A stretch of DNA of 64,000 nucleotides. It comes from Hevea brasiliensis (lineage: Eukaryota; Streptophyta; Magnoliopsida; Malpighiales; Euphorbiaceae). The notes below the pieces were generated by a model. The model saw only the letters and a program-made list of their open reading frames with translations. It searched no databases and was not told the DNA's origin. A program made the translations under genes and the position numbers. The stretch covers positions 16,568,258 through 16,632,257 of the forward strand of contig NC_079497.1 of the NCBI RefSeq assembly GCF_030052815.1, in the 5' to 3' direction. Positions 34,401 to 46,387 of the stretch are shown in pieces (the first letter of the stretch is position 1; each line of letters opens with the position of its first letter).

Positions 34401-34910
34401 TTCTTTTTCCTTTATTTTTTCATAGTTTTTTTAATTTAATTCTATATTTAGAAATTTTTATTTCTCCAATTTTATTGTACAGTTAGGTTATGAGTCACCT
34501 CTAGGGGAGAATTGACTAATTTGCCTCTCGCTGGTTTGATCCGGTTTGAAATTAATTCGGTATTTCTTCTGAAACCCTAACCTAATTGTTTGACCTACTT
34601 ATCAACTCTTTTATGTGATTTTCTCTTTTCCACTAGGTTCACACTACTTCTTAGGACTGCGGTGTCACAATTTACCATTTAAAATTAGGGTTAGAACTAA
34701 CCTCACAGTCACTTACCGGTAAGGTTACCCATTTAACCTTTTATGTTTTGTTTTTCTTATTTATACTTCACTATCTAGTACTCACTATTTATTTTCATTT
34801 AGGGCTTTTCTAGGTATCTTAAACATGGTTCTAATCTTCTTAATTGTCCCGATCGACATTGATCACCGGAACAGTGCATTACACATAGCTATGCATATAG
34901 GGGTGTTACA
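31486..34910 (-). repeat. 3' LTR of E
   Basis: 3425 bp on the plus strand from tgtcacactttacccctccg to ggggtgttaca. It matches the three-part 5' LTR. It carries a palindrome-like site at 33425-33454 and a TGACATCA palindrome at 34346-34365. Confidence 0.93.
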
Positions 34911-34925
34911 ATTCTCTCCCCCTTA
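34911..34925 (-). other. Polypurine tract of E
   Basis: On the minus strand aagggggagagaat directly precedes the 3' LTR. Confidence 0.85.
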
Positions 34926-35050
34926 AAATAAATTTCATCTCGAAATTTTATCTGGTATCAGTCTTTGAATAGCTGTGGGTATTGTCTTCTCATGTCCTCT
35001 TCACGCTCCCAAGTAGCTTCCTAGCCTGTTACAAGCCCAATATCTGAAAC
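34926..35050 (-). pseudogene. Chromodomain remnant of E
   Basis: Reads EATWEREEDMRRQYPQLF, the last part of an integrase-fused chromodomain. The integrase core joins it after [10 protein letters not shown] with only about 35 bases between, so the integrase C-terminal module and the first half of the chromodomain are deleted. Confidence 0.82.
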
Positions 35051-35914
35051 TCAATTACCCTCAAACTCAATTACACAAGCCCGAAGCATATTCTCTAATA
35101 TCTGAATTAACCTCTCAGACTGGCCATTTGTCTGTGGGTGGAATGTCGTGCTGAAGTTCAATCTAGTTCTTAGGGCTCTCTGAAGACTACTCCAAAATCT
35201 AAAAGTAAACCTAGGATCTCTGTCGGACACAATCAATACTGGCACTCCATGCAGCCTTACAATCTCATTAAGGTACAGTTTGGCCAATCTCTCTAAGCTA
35301 TAGTCCATTCGAACTGGCAAAAAATGAGCAGACTTGGTTAATATGTCAAAAATGACCCATACTGCATCATGGCTCTTCTGTTTCCTCAAAAGTCCCATCA
35401 CAAAATCCATGGTTATCCGTTCCCATTTCCACTCAGGTACTGGCAATGGATGTAGTAAACCAGCTGGGACTTGATGTTCTGCCTTCACTTGCTGACAAGT
35501 TAGGCATTTCGAGACAAAATTAGCTACATCCCTTTTCATACCCATCCACCAGTAATGCTCCTTTAGCCCTCTATACATTTTAGTGCCACCAGGGTGCATA
35601 GCAAAAGGAGACTCATATGCTTCCCTCATAATGATTTGTCTCAATTCAACATCATTAGGAAAGCACATCTTGCCCTGGTGTAGTAGTAAGCCATCATCTC
35701 TCACAGAGAATTCAGGTTTCTTGCCATCCTGAGCTTCCTTCATCAATTTCTGATATTTCTCATCATTCTGTGTAGCCATTTTAATCTGATCAGTCAACAC
35801 TGGCTGTACATACCATGCAACTACTATCTGTCCCTCATCATTAATCTCTAAATTAGCATGTAGTACTTTCAACTTATGTACCATGGACAAAGGAGAAATT
35901 CTTAGACTTGCCAT
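35051..35914 (-). pseudogene. Integrase of E
   Basis: An open block of 287 codons. It has a zinc-binding domain ([17 protein letters not shown], then [12 protein letters not shown]), the first Asp in [10 protein letters not shown], the second in VSDRDPRF, and the Glu in [10 protein letters not shown]. The catalytic core looks complete. It is truncated after [10 protein letters not shown] by the deletion described for the chromodomain remnant. Confidence 0.9.
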
Positions 35915-36600
35915 AGTCTTTCAACTTAAGGTATCAGCCACCACATTAGCTTTCCCTGGCTGGTAGTCTGTTAGACAATCATAGTCTTTTATCAGCTCTA
36001 ACTATCTCCTCTGTCTCAAATTCAATTCTTTCTGGGTGCCCAAGTACTTCAAGCTCTTGTGATATGTGTAGATGTAACACTTCTCCCCATACAGATAATG
36101 TCGCCAGATCTTCAGAGCAAATACAATGGCAGCAAGCTCCAAGTCATGTGTTGGGTAGTTTCTCTCATGCGGTTTTAGCTAGCATGAGGCATATGCAATG
36201 ACATTCCGATCTTGCATCAATACACAGCCTAACCCATTGTGAGAAGCATCACTATAAGCTGTATACTCTTTACTCGGTGTCGGTAAAGTTAGAACTGGAG
36301 CTTCAGTCAAACATCTGTTCAATTCATTAAAACTTTGCTAGCATTTATCTGTCTACTGAAATTTCACATCTTTCCGAAGCAGCTTAGTCAGTGGAAAAGC
36401 CAACATAGAAAATCCTTTCACAAACCGATGGTAGTACCCAGCTAAACCCAGAAAACTGCGAATTTCTATGATATTCCTGGGTGGCTTCCAATTAAGGATA
36501 GCTTCAATCTTGCTGGGATCTACCTTAATACCCTCTGCCGATACTATATGCCCGAAGAAAGAAATTTCTGTTAGCCAAAATTCATATTTCGACAATTTGG
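35915..36600 (-). pseudogene. RT connection and RNase H of E
   Basis: 36353-36595 reads [20 protein letters not shown] and [19 protein letters not shown]. The RNase H that follows has [20 protein letters not shown] and [20 protein letters not shown]. Stops at several places replace expected Trp, Gln or Arg codons by one transition each. Confidence 0.85.
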
Positions 36601-37093
36601 CATATAGCTATTTCTCCCTCAAAGTCTGTAGCACAATTCGTAGATGTCTATCATACTTCTCTGCACTCTTAGAATAGACCAATATGTCATCAATGAATAC
36701 CACCACAAACTGATCTAGGTATGGCCTGAAGATAGTGTTCATCAAGTCCATAAATGCAGCCGGAGCATTAATTAACCCAAATGGCATAACCAGGAACTCA
36801 TAATGGCCATATAGAGTTCTAAAAGCAGTTTTTGGGATACTCTGCTCTTGCACCTTCAGTTGATAATATCCCGATCTCAAATCAATTTTGGAGAACACAG
36901 CTGCACCCTTTAGTTGATCAAACAGGTCATCAATGCGGGGCAATGGGTATCTATTCTTTATTGTCACCTTATTCAACTGTCGGTAATCAATACACAAGCA
37001 GAGAGTGCCATTTTTCTTCTTAACAAATAACACTGGTGCTCCCCAAGGTGACACACTTGGGCAAATGAAGCCCTTATCAAGCAACTCTTGCAA
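36601..37093 (-). pseudogene. Reverse transcriptase of E
   Basis: 36608-37093 is open and has [20 protein letters not shown], then [38 protein letters not shown] and the catalytic [14 protein letters not shown] in place of CAG separates it from the protease block, and another ends it at about 36608. Confidence 0.92.
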
Positions 37094-37717
37094 CTATATT
37101 TTCAATTCTTTTAGTTCTGCTAGTGCCATTCTGTATGGTGTTATGGAGATTGGGTCCACACCCGACATAACATCAATCTCAAACTGCACTTCTCTTTTCG
37201 GAGGTAATCCTGGCAACTCATTAGGAAACACATCCGAAAAGTCACATACAGTAGAGATGTCCCTTATTGCTGTACTCCCCACTTGAGTGTCTACCACATG
37301 TGCCAAGTATGCTTCACACCCCTTTCTGATCATTTTTCTGGCTAGTGCAGCCGAAATGATGTTTGACGGCAATAGTTGCCTCTCCCTGTGTATTACCATA
37401 TCACTGTACTGAGGGAGACCAAAAGTGACTATCTTCAGTTTACAGTCAATCATGGCGTGATGCCTGGCTAACCAATCCATGCCCAAGATAATATCATAAT
37501 CTCTGAAGGGCATTTCAATCAGATCAGATAGAAAAATATGTCCTTGGATCACCAAAGGATAATCTCTATACATTCTATTCACCCTGACCTCTTATCCCAA
37601 CAGACTTGTTACTAGCACCTCAAAATCCATTTTCACACAAGTAACAGCAGTAAGGCAAGCAATGCTGGCACTAACATATGAGTGTGTAGACCCGGGGTCA
37701 AACAAAACATACACATC
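37094..37717 (-). pseudogene. Protease of E
   Basis: Upstream of 37582 the frame has [17 protein letters not shown], the retroviral-type aspartic protease active site (about 37650-37695). A TAA at about 37588 replaces CAA. The open block 37094-37582 then reads VNRMYRDYPLVIQGHIF-like sequence, YDIILGMDWLARHHAMIDCK and the run into RT. Confidence 0.87.
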
Positions 37718-38281
37718 TTAATTAAAGATTAAAAAGGTACCAGCAACTATGTCTGAAGTCTCAGCCTCTTCTCGCTGTCTCATGGTGTAGACTCTTGCTA
37801 GAGCTTGCTCAGGCTGATTTACTATGCTCTGACTTCCTGGGGTACTACCCTTACCTCTACCTCTACCTCTGCTAGCTGGTTGTGAACCCCTCGGTGTAGA
37901 GGCTTGGGCTGATCTCTCTGATGTGGTAGATGGTCTAGAATGGCGTGGACTAGTATAATCTTTTGCAAAATGTCCGGTCCCTCCATAGTTAAAACATGCG
38001 CCTGTGGCTTTGAAGCATACCCCATCATGTGTTCTGCCACAAGTCTCACATTGACGGACTGATAATGCCCCTCTGGGTGTTTGCTGGGTCTGCTGACCAG
38101 ATCGGGTTGGTCTCTGGCCAGAAAATCTGCCTCTGCCAGATTTACGAGAGCTAGATCCCCTAAAATTCTTTCTCTTCCCAGAACCACTTTCAGGTGCTTG
38201 ATCAGTGGCCTTTTCAGTCTTTTCTTTCTCTTGTGAACCCTTCTTAAATGATCCTTCCTTTTCAATTCTTTCCAAGTCCAA
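37718..38281 (-). pseudogene. gag C-terminal half of E
   Basis: A basic, Ser/Gly/Arg-rich region followed by CETCGRTHDGVCF and the CCHC knuckle region. The knuckle reads CFNYGGTGHFAKDY, so the second and last cysteines are tyrosine, which should abolish zinc binding. Both fit single G-to-A changes. The linker to protease carries a PRGSQPASRGRGRGK stretch. Confidence 0.85.
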
Positions 38282-38976
38282 AGCCTATAAGATCAACTCA
38301 GAGAAATTCTGATGTCAGAACCCCACAACTTGCATTCTCATATTAGACCTTAACTCGGCCTCAAACCGCTTACACCAATCTCTGGAGGTGGAAACTAAGC
38401 TTCCAGCATAGTGGCTCAACTGAGAGAAGTCTCTCTCATACTCTGCTATGGTCCTGTCCCTTTGCTTCAAATTTAGGAATTCTCGGGGACCCATTTCTGC
38501 CTAAATTCCCTCAGAAAATCTACCCAGGTGAGGACTAGTGGCTCTACCAGGCTGTGGGGAATGGTCTTCCATCATTCATAGACATCCCCTTACAGAAGTG
38601 ATACAGAATACTCAAACTTCAGCTCTTCTACACACTATAGTTTTCAAAAAACTCTTTCCATTCTCTCTAACCACTGTTCTACTTCCAGTGGATCCATTGT
38701 TCCCTTAAACTCGATAGCCCCAAATTTTATTAGCTTCTCATACTGTCTTGCTGGGGGCTATGGTTGTGTTGCAGGGGTTTGTATCTGTGCTGGTGTTGGC
38801 AAGTTTCCAGTCATTTGCTGAAACAATGCAGCCATCTGTTGTGCAAACAGAGCAGGAAACTGCGGTACTTGAGGAGGAGCTAGAGTAGCTGACCCACTCA
38901 CATTCTGGAGTGCTGGGGCTTCTCCTTGTGCCTCAGCCTCGACAGATTGTTCAATAAAATGATCTCCCTCTTCCAA
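38282..38976 (-). pseudogene. gag N-terminal half of E
   Basis: 38758-38976 reads MEEGDHFIEQSVEAEAQGEA, then FAQQMAALFQQMTGNL, matching the gag start in element G (AQQMAMFFQQMVDNL). 38282-38757 is the gag core in broken frames. Confidence 0.72.
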
Positions 38977-39146
38977 TCTAATTTCAATAATTTTCTACTT
39001 CCTGATAACAAATACAAGAAGGTTGACCTTCGTTAGTGCATATTCATGATGTAAATATGTCATATGTATCAATTTAGGACACTTGAGCAGTTGTACTTAT
39101 CAAAACAAATAATCACAATCATAATCAAAACTCATTTCAAAACCAT

Positions 39147-39157
39147 GCTCTGTTCCA
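39147..39157 (-). other. Degenerate primer-binding site of E
   Basis: The minus strand reads tggaacagagc where intact relatives have tggtatcagagc, about eight bases from the 5' LTR. Confidence 0.65.
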
Positions 39158-39165
39158 CTAAAACA

Positions 39166-39689
39166 TGTCACACCTTATCCCTCCGTAAGGCATAACATGA
39201 TCTCATAGTATGCTTAATGAATTACAGTACTTCACCTACCGATAACCCATTAAATACACTGCAAGAGATTTTAAAACAATTTTATTTCCTTTTGAAGGTG
39301 CTGAGCACTTTTAACGGGTATTAAAAACTTTTAATTATAGTTTAAATACTAAGTACACATTTTGATAAATTTTATTTTTTTACAAATTTTGTAAAAATTT
39401 CGGCAGAGTGCCATCTATAATTGAGAAAAACTAAAAATTTAAAACCTGTAAAAAGCACATCCAATAAATCACTTCACAAATCCCAACCTCCAAATAATCT
39501 CAAACCAACATCATCAACCACAATTCAACTCAAAATTCTCAGATCAAACCATTTCAAAATAATTCCATCAACATTACATTCAATAAAGCTAATTTACATT
39601 CACAAGTTTAATTTACGAATATAAAATCTAAAAAAAAAATACTATTACAATTTACTGTACAACTGCTCAATTTTATATTAATACATATG
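39166..39689 (-). repeat. 5' LTR of E, inner part
   Basis: Matches 31486-32010 of the 3' LTR. Interrupted at the atatg target site of D. Confidence 0.92.
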
Positions 39690-39821
39690 TGTATACCACT
39701 ATTTTGTGATAAGTATGTGCATTGAGGCCATGGGAAACCCGATGATAAAAAATTATATGACTGTAAGATGTAATTGGAGGCATGGAGTTGAATTATTAAT
39801 TTCGTGGCATGATCTTGAAAA

Positions 39822-39889
<68 letters not shown>
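39822..39889 (+). repeat. (AAT)n microsatellite in D 5' LTR
   Basis: About 22 uninterrupted aat units. The 3' LTR has about 25 at 46870-46944. The poly-Ile open frames across it are only the microsatellite read in frame. Confidence 0.95.
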
Positions 39890-39890
<1 letters not shown>

Positions 39891-40417
39891 GTTTTGGGAA
39901 AATTAATTTAATTAAATTTAAATAAAATTTTATTTTGTTTAAATTTAATATGGGTAGTTCTTAAATGGATCTAATTAAGTTTAATTGGGCTCCATGGGCC
40001 TAAGAAAGCCTAGTTAGGAATTTTAAATGGGACCCATTTAATTATTTTCTAAAAATTAAAATAATAAAATATCTCTCTCCTCCTTGGCCCCACTCTCTTC
40101 CTCACTCCCTATTTGTGTCACCCCATTTCCCTCTCTTTCTATTGGTTGGAACAGCTCACCCATATTCCAGTCTCATCCAAATTCATCAATCCTAGTCATT
40201 TAAGTTATCTTAACTTTATCACACTAGGACTTCAAACCCTACCACACCTCTTCCTCACTCCCTATTGGTGCCTTCCATTTTTTCCTGTCTTCCTATTGGT
40301 TGAAACACCTCACCCATATCCCAGTCTTATTCGAATTCTGCAATCGTAGTTGTTTAAGTCATTTAAACTTTATTACCATAAGACTCCAAACCCTATCACA
40401 CCTCTCTCCCAAAACCC

Positions 40418-40425
40418 TATAAATA
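40418..40425 (+). promoter_or_regulatory. TATA box of D 5' LTR
   Basis: tataaata, followed within 30 bases by gagaagggaagaag, a likely transcription start zone. The same box lies at 47473-47480 in the 3' LTR. It probably marks the U3/R boundary. Confidence 0.6.
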
Positions 40426-41791
40426 CCCTAGTAGAGAAGGGAAGAAGGGGGAGATGGGAGGAAAGAGGAAGAGAAAATTCAAAGCTATAAGAAATTTAGA
40501 GATATTCAAGACTCTTTGAGTTCTTCCTTATTTTTTCTTTTCTTCAAGAAGATTTTCATACAAGATTTCTGGAAGACAAAATTGGTAAGTAGCCCTAAGG
40601 TAAGTACCAAAGAGGGCATTTGCGTGGAGCTTATGTGGAGCTAAACGAGAGTAAGCCAGGGATATCATTGCCATACTAGAAGAGAAGACCCTTTTTTAAG
40701 GGTAGCTTGCCCCAATGGCAACTGCATTTACTATCAGGTAAGTAGCTCTAAACTCCTCGAATAACCATTGACATGAAATTGTAGTAATAATATAATTTTA
40801 TTTGGTAAATTAAAATTAACTTTGTTTTTAATTTAACTGACTTTTGCATGTAATTAATTTAAATAAATACTTTGTAAATTAAAATTAATCTTATTTGTAA
40901 ATTAAACTAACATTGGCATATAAAATAAATTTAATTTAATACTTGGTAATTGTCAAATAAATTTGCATGTTAGAAATCTTTATTAGGTTGTGATTGTTTG
41001 GGCCTTATGTGATATTAGAATAAGTTACACATGTACATAATTAACTTAGTTCAATTATCCTTAGGGTAACTTGGTGAAAATTAATTAATTAGGTTAAATA
41101 GAAACGTAGGGTTATTTGAAATTGAATTTGTTTGTAAATTAAATTCCCAATAGTAAATTAATTTTAGTCACCTGGTAAATATCATTTAAGTAATTAGCAA
41201 CCCCATAGATAGGAATTACTTGTGCATGAAAATTGTGTGTAAACAACAATCCTTTGTGAATTACTTGCGTGTGTAGGATTAGAATTGCATTTTTTAGGAT
41301 AAAGTTTAATAAAGGAATAATAAACAAGACTTCTAGAAATATTAGTAGAGGACTGGCACTCGAATCAACGAGGTTAAACCAGGCGTAAGGGGTGCTTAAC
41401 ACATTCCCCTTACGTACCCACTATTCCGAACCTAGACATTGGGCTATAGTAATGACGATTGTAAAAACTCTGCAAGGAGTAAGTTGCCATCCATGACCCT
41501 CGGAAGAAACACTGAATATGTCCCGGTTATTACCCGGGTGGCGACTCCTGTCTATCTATGCCTTCGTGGCATAAATCCTTAGTACCGTGGTAGTGTTATG
41601 GGAAGACAGTACTTACTAGTGGTTTGATTCTATTAGGATTGTATGAAGTGCATGTCTAGGAAATGCTGTCTAAGGAGGTGATACTTAAGTGAGACCATTG
41701 TGACTCCACCATCTTTCCTGGGCATTACCTGGTGCATTTTATATAATTCCAATGGATGATATTTCGCCTCACGCCCTCCACCCTTACAGTT

Positions 41792-41810
41792 TGGCGACTC
41801 CACTAGGGAC
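41792..41810 (+). other. Primer-binding site of D
   Basis: tggcgactccactagggac starts three bases after the 5' LTR. It has the form of a tRNA 3'-end complement and differs from the tRNA-Met type site of the chromoviruses here. The tRNA was not identified with certainty. Tat/Ogre relatives often use tRNA-Arg. Confidence 0.7.
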
Positions 41811-42734
41811 TAAATGGATAGTTACTCCAACATGTTTCTATTAGTCTAATATTATTCCTCTGTTAAACTTCTTGCATTGCACTATACTATCACACGGATC
41901 ACCCTTACCCTTTTAGCCCCGTTAGTACTAGCCAAGGAGACCATGGTTCTACTCGAGCTATGACGAATTGGTAAATGCTAGCACCCCATACCTGTACCTT
42001 TGAGTATATAAAAGAGCCACAGCTCCAGCCGTTGTGCTTAATGGACAAGCTCTCGCATGGGTGACCCTTTTCCTACCCAATGAAGCCCATGAGCAATAGA
42101 TTTCAACCCTAGGTACCCCATAGATTTTTGTTGTATTGGATTTATAACCTTACTATTTAAACCATAAGTTCTAGTGGTAGTTGAGATGAACCTAGGCCTA
42201 TGCATAAACCCAATGTGTGTATAGGCCTAAGTCCATTTCAAAACCTGTGTTAAGCAAGAGGATGCTTACTTATGGTTAAACTTTAAGGATATAAATCCTT
42301 TGTTTGTGAGGGAAGGATTGTCCTGGACCACCCCCTGTTGGTGTGTCCAGTGTGTCATAGCCTAGGATAGAATTTTTTTTCTTACCCTGTGCGTGAGAAT
42401 TGAAGGTATAAGGGGGTGAAGATTCAATTCTGGAGATTTTTTTTTCGGTTTTGATTCAGTCTTTGGTCCAATTTTAGATCAGTTTATATGGTCTGGTTTT
42501 GGTTCAATTTTGGTTCTATTGGTATGGTTCGGTTTTGATTTTGTAAAAGTAAAGGCAAAAAAAAAAAGAAGAAAAAATGGTCGATTCATGCCTTGCACTC
42601 ATGTACATACCATGTTTAGGTTAACCCTAAAATCCTATTTTTTGAGAAAACATAGCCTTAAAACACACCAAAAAGACTTCCTATCAGGTCACTTAGGTTA
42701 TAGAAGGGAAAAGATCAGTAAGGATTTCACCTGC
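41811..42734. other. Leader of D, no gene seen
   Basis: 5' leader and possible decayed gag N-terminus. It includes a low-complexity ggtttcggttttgattc-like stretch around 42430-42540. No coding block was recognised. Confidence 0.55.
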
Positions 42735-43331
42735 ACTACTTAAGATGGAAGAAACTATGGTTGTGCTTGATGAAATATTGAACACCAAGATGTTTGAGCT
42801 AGAAGAGAAAATTGTGGTCAACTATAGAAAGAGGCCCCCAGGTAGGCCAATTAAATGGCATTAAAGTTATTGAGGTTCAAATTGTGTCTCACACCCCAAG
42901 GGGATTTTTCCAATTCAGCCAACCCTTATCCGAAGTTTTAGAGCTTCTCAAAGGTCAAGACCTCCTACAGCTCTTAGCACCCAAACCATTACCAAATCCA
43001 CTCTCACCTAGCTATGATATCAACCAATGTTGCCGGTCCTACCAAGCCCACAGTTATGACAATGACTGATTCTTTTAACTTAAGCATTACATCTAAGACC
43101 TAACTGATGCCAAAAGGATAATTGACCCAGAAAATCAACCCAAAAGGCCCATGCCTAGCCAAAATTTCCACCTACACTAGGTCTCTACACAATCTCCATC
43201 ACCCCAAATAACCCTAATAGAATTATTAACTTTATCCAACCCATCCAAAAGCCCAATGAACTTATCCAACACATCCAAAAGCCCAGTGAACCTATCCAAC
43301 CCATCCAAAAGCCCAATGAACCTTAGTCTAT
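42735..43331 (+). pseudogene. gag C-terminal remnant of D
   Basis: A block with LLAPKPLPNPLSPSYD, then LTDAKRIIDPENQPKRPMP, resembles the Cys/His-containing C-terminus of Tat gag, which usually has NPLP and a YHxxxGH motif. The zinc-binding residues are partly lost (CCRSYQAHSYDND). It runs into a 30-bp tandem repeat at 43232-43321 (three copies). Stops and frameshifts are present. Confidence 0.6.
43232..43321 (+). repeat. 30-bp tandem repeat, three copies
   Basis: ttatccaacccatccaaaag plus cccaatgaac repeated three times with few changes. In frame it gives a Ser/Pro/Asn-rich decapeptide. Confidence 0.9.
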
Positions 43332-43332
43332 A

Positions 43333-43680
43333 ATGGTTATTGACATTTGTGATAATTCTAGCTATGATGAGGGACCTTTGGATGTCTGGACTGATTCTGA
43401 TGAGGAGATAATTGCATTACAACTAGATGATTCAGTTTCACTTGTGTATGATTTTCAAGTTATTGGGATCTATGAAAACTTGATGGATCCAAAAGTGGTT
43501 ACTGTGAAGAAAGGGATAAAGTTTTTTTCTGGCATGGGCCTAGGAAAAAGTATAGATGGCCTGGTGACTTTTCTTGAGATGAAGGGGCAGATCACGAGTT
43601 ATGGTTTGGGCTATGAGCCAACTGAAGAGAAAGAAGAAACAAAGCCTCCTAAGTCCCTGAAAGAGGGGGCAATTACCTGA
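43333..43680 (+). pseudogene. G-patch-like/protease-linker segment of D
   Basis: 115 open codons: an acidic start (DEGPLDVWTDSDEEI), then FFSGMGLGKSIDGLVTFLEM and SYGLGYEPTEEKEE. The GMGLGK...GLGY pattern resembles the G-patch-like segment that follows protease in some Tat/Ogre polyproteins. No protease active site was found. Confidence 0.55.
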
Positions 43681-44163
43681 ACATATGATTAAGGTTACCA
43701 CATGTGAAAGAGCTAAAGCAGAAAATCAGCACCATTAATCTAAGGACTGCATGGAAAGCCAAACACCTAAAGCTACACCCCTAACTTTGAGTCTGTCTTT
43801 TGTAATGCTCACAGTAGTGATATTAATGTTTCCAATTCTGATGTACTTGATAAAGACTTTGAGGCAAAAATCAATAACATGACCAGTCCTATTGCTTATT
43901 TGTTTGATGTTTATTCTAATAGGCGTATGCATGGCATTCATAATCATTTAGAATTTATTTCTATTAATGCATCAAAATCAATCTCTATTAATTTAGGTAC
44001 ACCAAATAATCCTAAAGACATTAAGCTAGCTGAAGATTTAACCCAAGAAGAAAGAGATAAATTTATAGCCTTATTAACAAAGTACCGAGATGCACATGCC
44101 TTAAGCTTAAAATTAGATGGCCTATTCCCAAGCCAAGCTAGTGTCCCCATAAGAAAAGAATGA
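43681..44163 (+). pseudogene. Linker before RT in D
   Basis: 43879-44163 reads SISINLGTPNNPKDIKLAED, then LTQEERDKFIALLTKYRDAH. This matches the stretch just before the Tat RT. The reading stops at 44161 and RT itself does not follow. Confidence 0.78.
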
Positions 44164-44999
44164 TCAAAAGTTGACTTTGCTAGTTATCCTAATGAGGGGT
44201 AAAATTTCATGCTGTGAAGGATTAATAGTAGCACATGTAGACCTAGAGGGAGAAGGAAAATGATATGAAGACATAAGGAGGTCTCTGGAAGTGAGAGAAT
44301 ACTCGCAATAAGCCTACAAAAGAGATAGGGCAATAATTCATAGATTAGCCACTCAATTTACTTTAGCTAGGGGGCAATTCTACAAACTTTTATGTGTGAT
44401 AGAAAAATAGGTTGAGCAAATAATGAAAGAAGTAAATGCAGAAATGTGTGGTCCCCATGTGAATGGAAAGGTTCTAGTTGGGAAAAAAAAATGTTCGAAA
44501 CATATAAGGATTGGCCTGAAAAACTCCTTTATGTTCTTTAAGGTTATCGTAGTACTACAAGGACATCCACGAGGGCAACCCCATTCTCTTTAGTGTATGG
44601 GACTAAAGTAATGCTATCCATTAAGCAAGAGGTCAAATCCTTAAGAGTGATGTTAGAAGTTAAGATCCTAGAAAATCAGTGGGCCTAGAAGAGATATGAG
44701 GAACTAGCTTTGATTGATGAAAAGAGGATGTGAGCCTTGTATCGTATACAGGCTTATCAGAGGAAGATAGCTAGAGCCTTTAATAAGAAGGTGAAGCCAA
44801 GAAAGATCAAAGAAGGAGACATGATTTTGAAATAAGCTCGGCCCATCCCTTTTGATTTAAGAGGAAAGTTTACCCAAGTTAGGATGGTCCATACATAGTC
44901 AACAAGATCTTACCACAATAAGAATATCAGACTTGGATGGAAATGAATTTCAAGAATCAGTCAATTTAGATAGGCTCAAATGGTACTTTGTGTGAGATA
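44164..44999 (+). pseudogene. Integrase N- and C-terminal parts of D, core deleted
   Basis: Around 44250-44480, frames read EDIRRSLEVREYSQ, RLATQFTLARGQFYKLL and VNAEMCGPHVNGKVL, the integrase zinc-finger region. About 44505 onward reads WPEKLLYVLYGYRSTTRTST, then RATPFSLVYGTKV and RKIARAFNKKVKPRKIKEGD, the end of the integrase. The DDE core between them is missing. The join is near 44480, next to an A run. Confidence 0.83.
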
Positions 45000-45600
45000 G
45001 GCCCGCTAGGCTGAAAACCTACAAAAGGCGGTCTAGGCAAAAGTAAGGGTTAAAAAAAAAAAGAAGAAAAGCAAAAAAATACTAGATTGAAAATCTGCAA
45101 AAGGTGGTCTAGGCAAAAGGAGAGATGAGATAAGATCTGGATGGAAACCTGAAAAGGCCATTCAGCAGGTGATAAAGCTTATTTCTAACTTTGGAAGGTT
45201 GAAAAGTTGGTAAAACTAAATGTAAGAGGGAGTAATGGTGTACCTGAATAAATAAAGAAGTTTTTATTGCATTAACCAGGAATAGGTTTTATTTAATTAT
45301 GATTGTGAATGTTTGTGTCTTAAGGGATACATCAAATGATTAGATAATTGAACAACATTGTTTTGATTTAATCTATGTCTTGTGAGCATGACAAAATAGG
45401 TGCTTGATATGAATGCCCTAGTGGTTATCTAATTTCAGAAACAAAAAAAAAGAGAAAAAGAAAAAGAAAAAGAAAAGAGAAAAAAAGAGTTCGCTAAGTG
45501 GAAAACCCGAAAGGGCTGCTTAGGCAAAAGTTAAAGCAAGCACGCTGAAATAAAAACTCGAAAGAGCATTTTAGGCAAAAGTTAGGGCACAAAAAATAGA
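45000..45600 (+). repeat. Degenerate repeats in 3' spacer of D
   Basis: A motif like aaaaycygmaaaggysgytyaggcaaaag recurs at about 45015, 45085, 45505 and 45555, within A-rich DNA. Similar cgaaagggc...aggcaaaa words are known from Tat 3' regions. No gene. Confidence 0.6.
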
Positions 45601-45930
45601 GTTCATGGAAGAGAAAGGAGTCAAGGCAGAAAAAGTTTTAAAATAGCTATAGAATAATGAAGCATGGGGGAGAGAAGAAAAAGAAAAATTATATTGTGAC
45701 CTTAAGAAAGTCATTTTTGGTGAACAGTTCTTCTAAAAAATTTTGAGTTATAAGAAAGTTTTTGCAAAAAGAGGTCTCCCAAAAGACTAAGTTTTTTTAG
45801 AATCTCTAGCAAAATCAGCATGCTCATAATAGGAAGTAGCATACAAGAAGCACAAAAATCACAAAAAGAGTTCTGAGACCCAGTCATCCTAATTTTTTTA
45901 AATCATGAATTAGATATTTTTTGGTAAGTC

Positions 45931-46384
45931 CTTAGACGTTGTTTAGGGCACACGACATAGTTGTGTAAGGCATAGAAGAACATGCATCAATATGTCACCT
46001 GTAGGTGTGTAAGGCGTAGAATAACATGCATCACTACAGTTTCAAGTGTCGAACTACGAGGGGGTCTGATTCTTTCTCAGGATAGCGAGGGGGATACGTA
46101 GGTAGTTTAGGACTGTGATCCTAAATATAAACCCATAACATTTCATGAAAGATATTTTTTTATAATTCCTTAAACGTTGTTTAGGGCATATGACATATTT
46201 GTGTAAGGCATAGAAGAACACGCATCAAAATGTCACCTGTAGGTGTGTAAGGCATAGAAAAACATGCATCACTACAGTTTCAAGTGTCGAACTACGAGTG
46301 GGTCTAATTCTTCCTCAGGATAACGAGGGAGATACGTAGGTAGTTTAGGACTGCGGCCCTAAATACGAATCCACAACATTTCAA
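45931..46384 (+). repeat. 238-bp tandem repeat, two copies
   Basis: Units at 45931-46168 and 46169-46384, both with cttagacgttgtttagggca-like starts, ggcatagaagaacatgcatc words, and ggatacgtaggtagtttagg. A shorter ggcatagaa...catgcatc motif repeats inside each unit. Confidence 0.88.
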
Positions 46385-46387
46385 ATC

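Larger units (their letters stand above)
39690..41788 (+). repeat. 5' LTR of D
   Basis: Begins tgtataccactattttgtga and ends cacccttaca. It contains an AAT microsatellite and a TATA box. Confidence 0.94.

Noticed and set aside
39706..39906. Open frame with a long isoleucine run (also 46755-46961)
   Set aside because: Product of the AAT microsatellite inside the LTRs of D.
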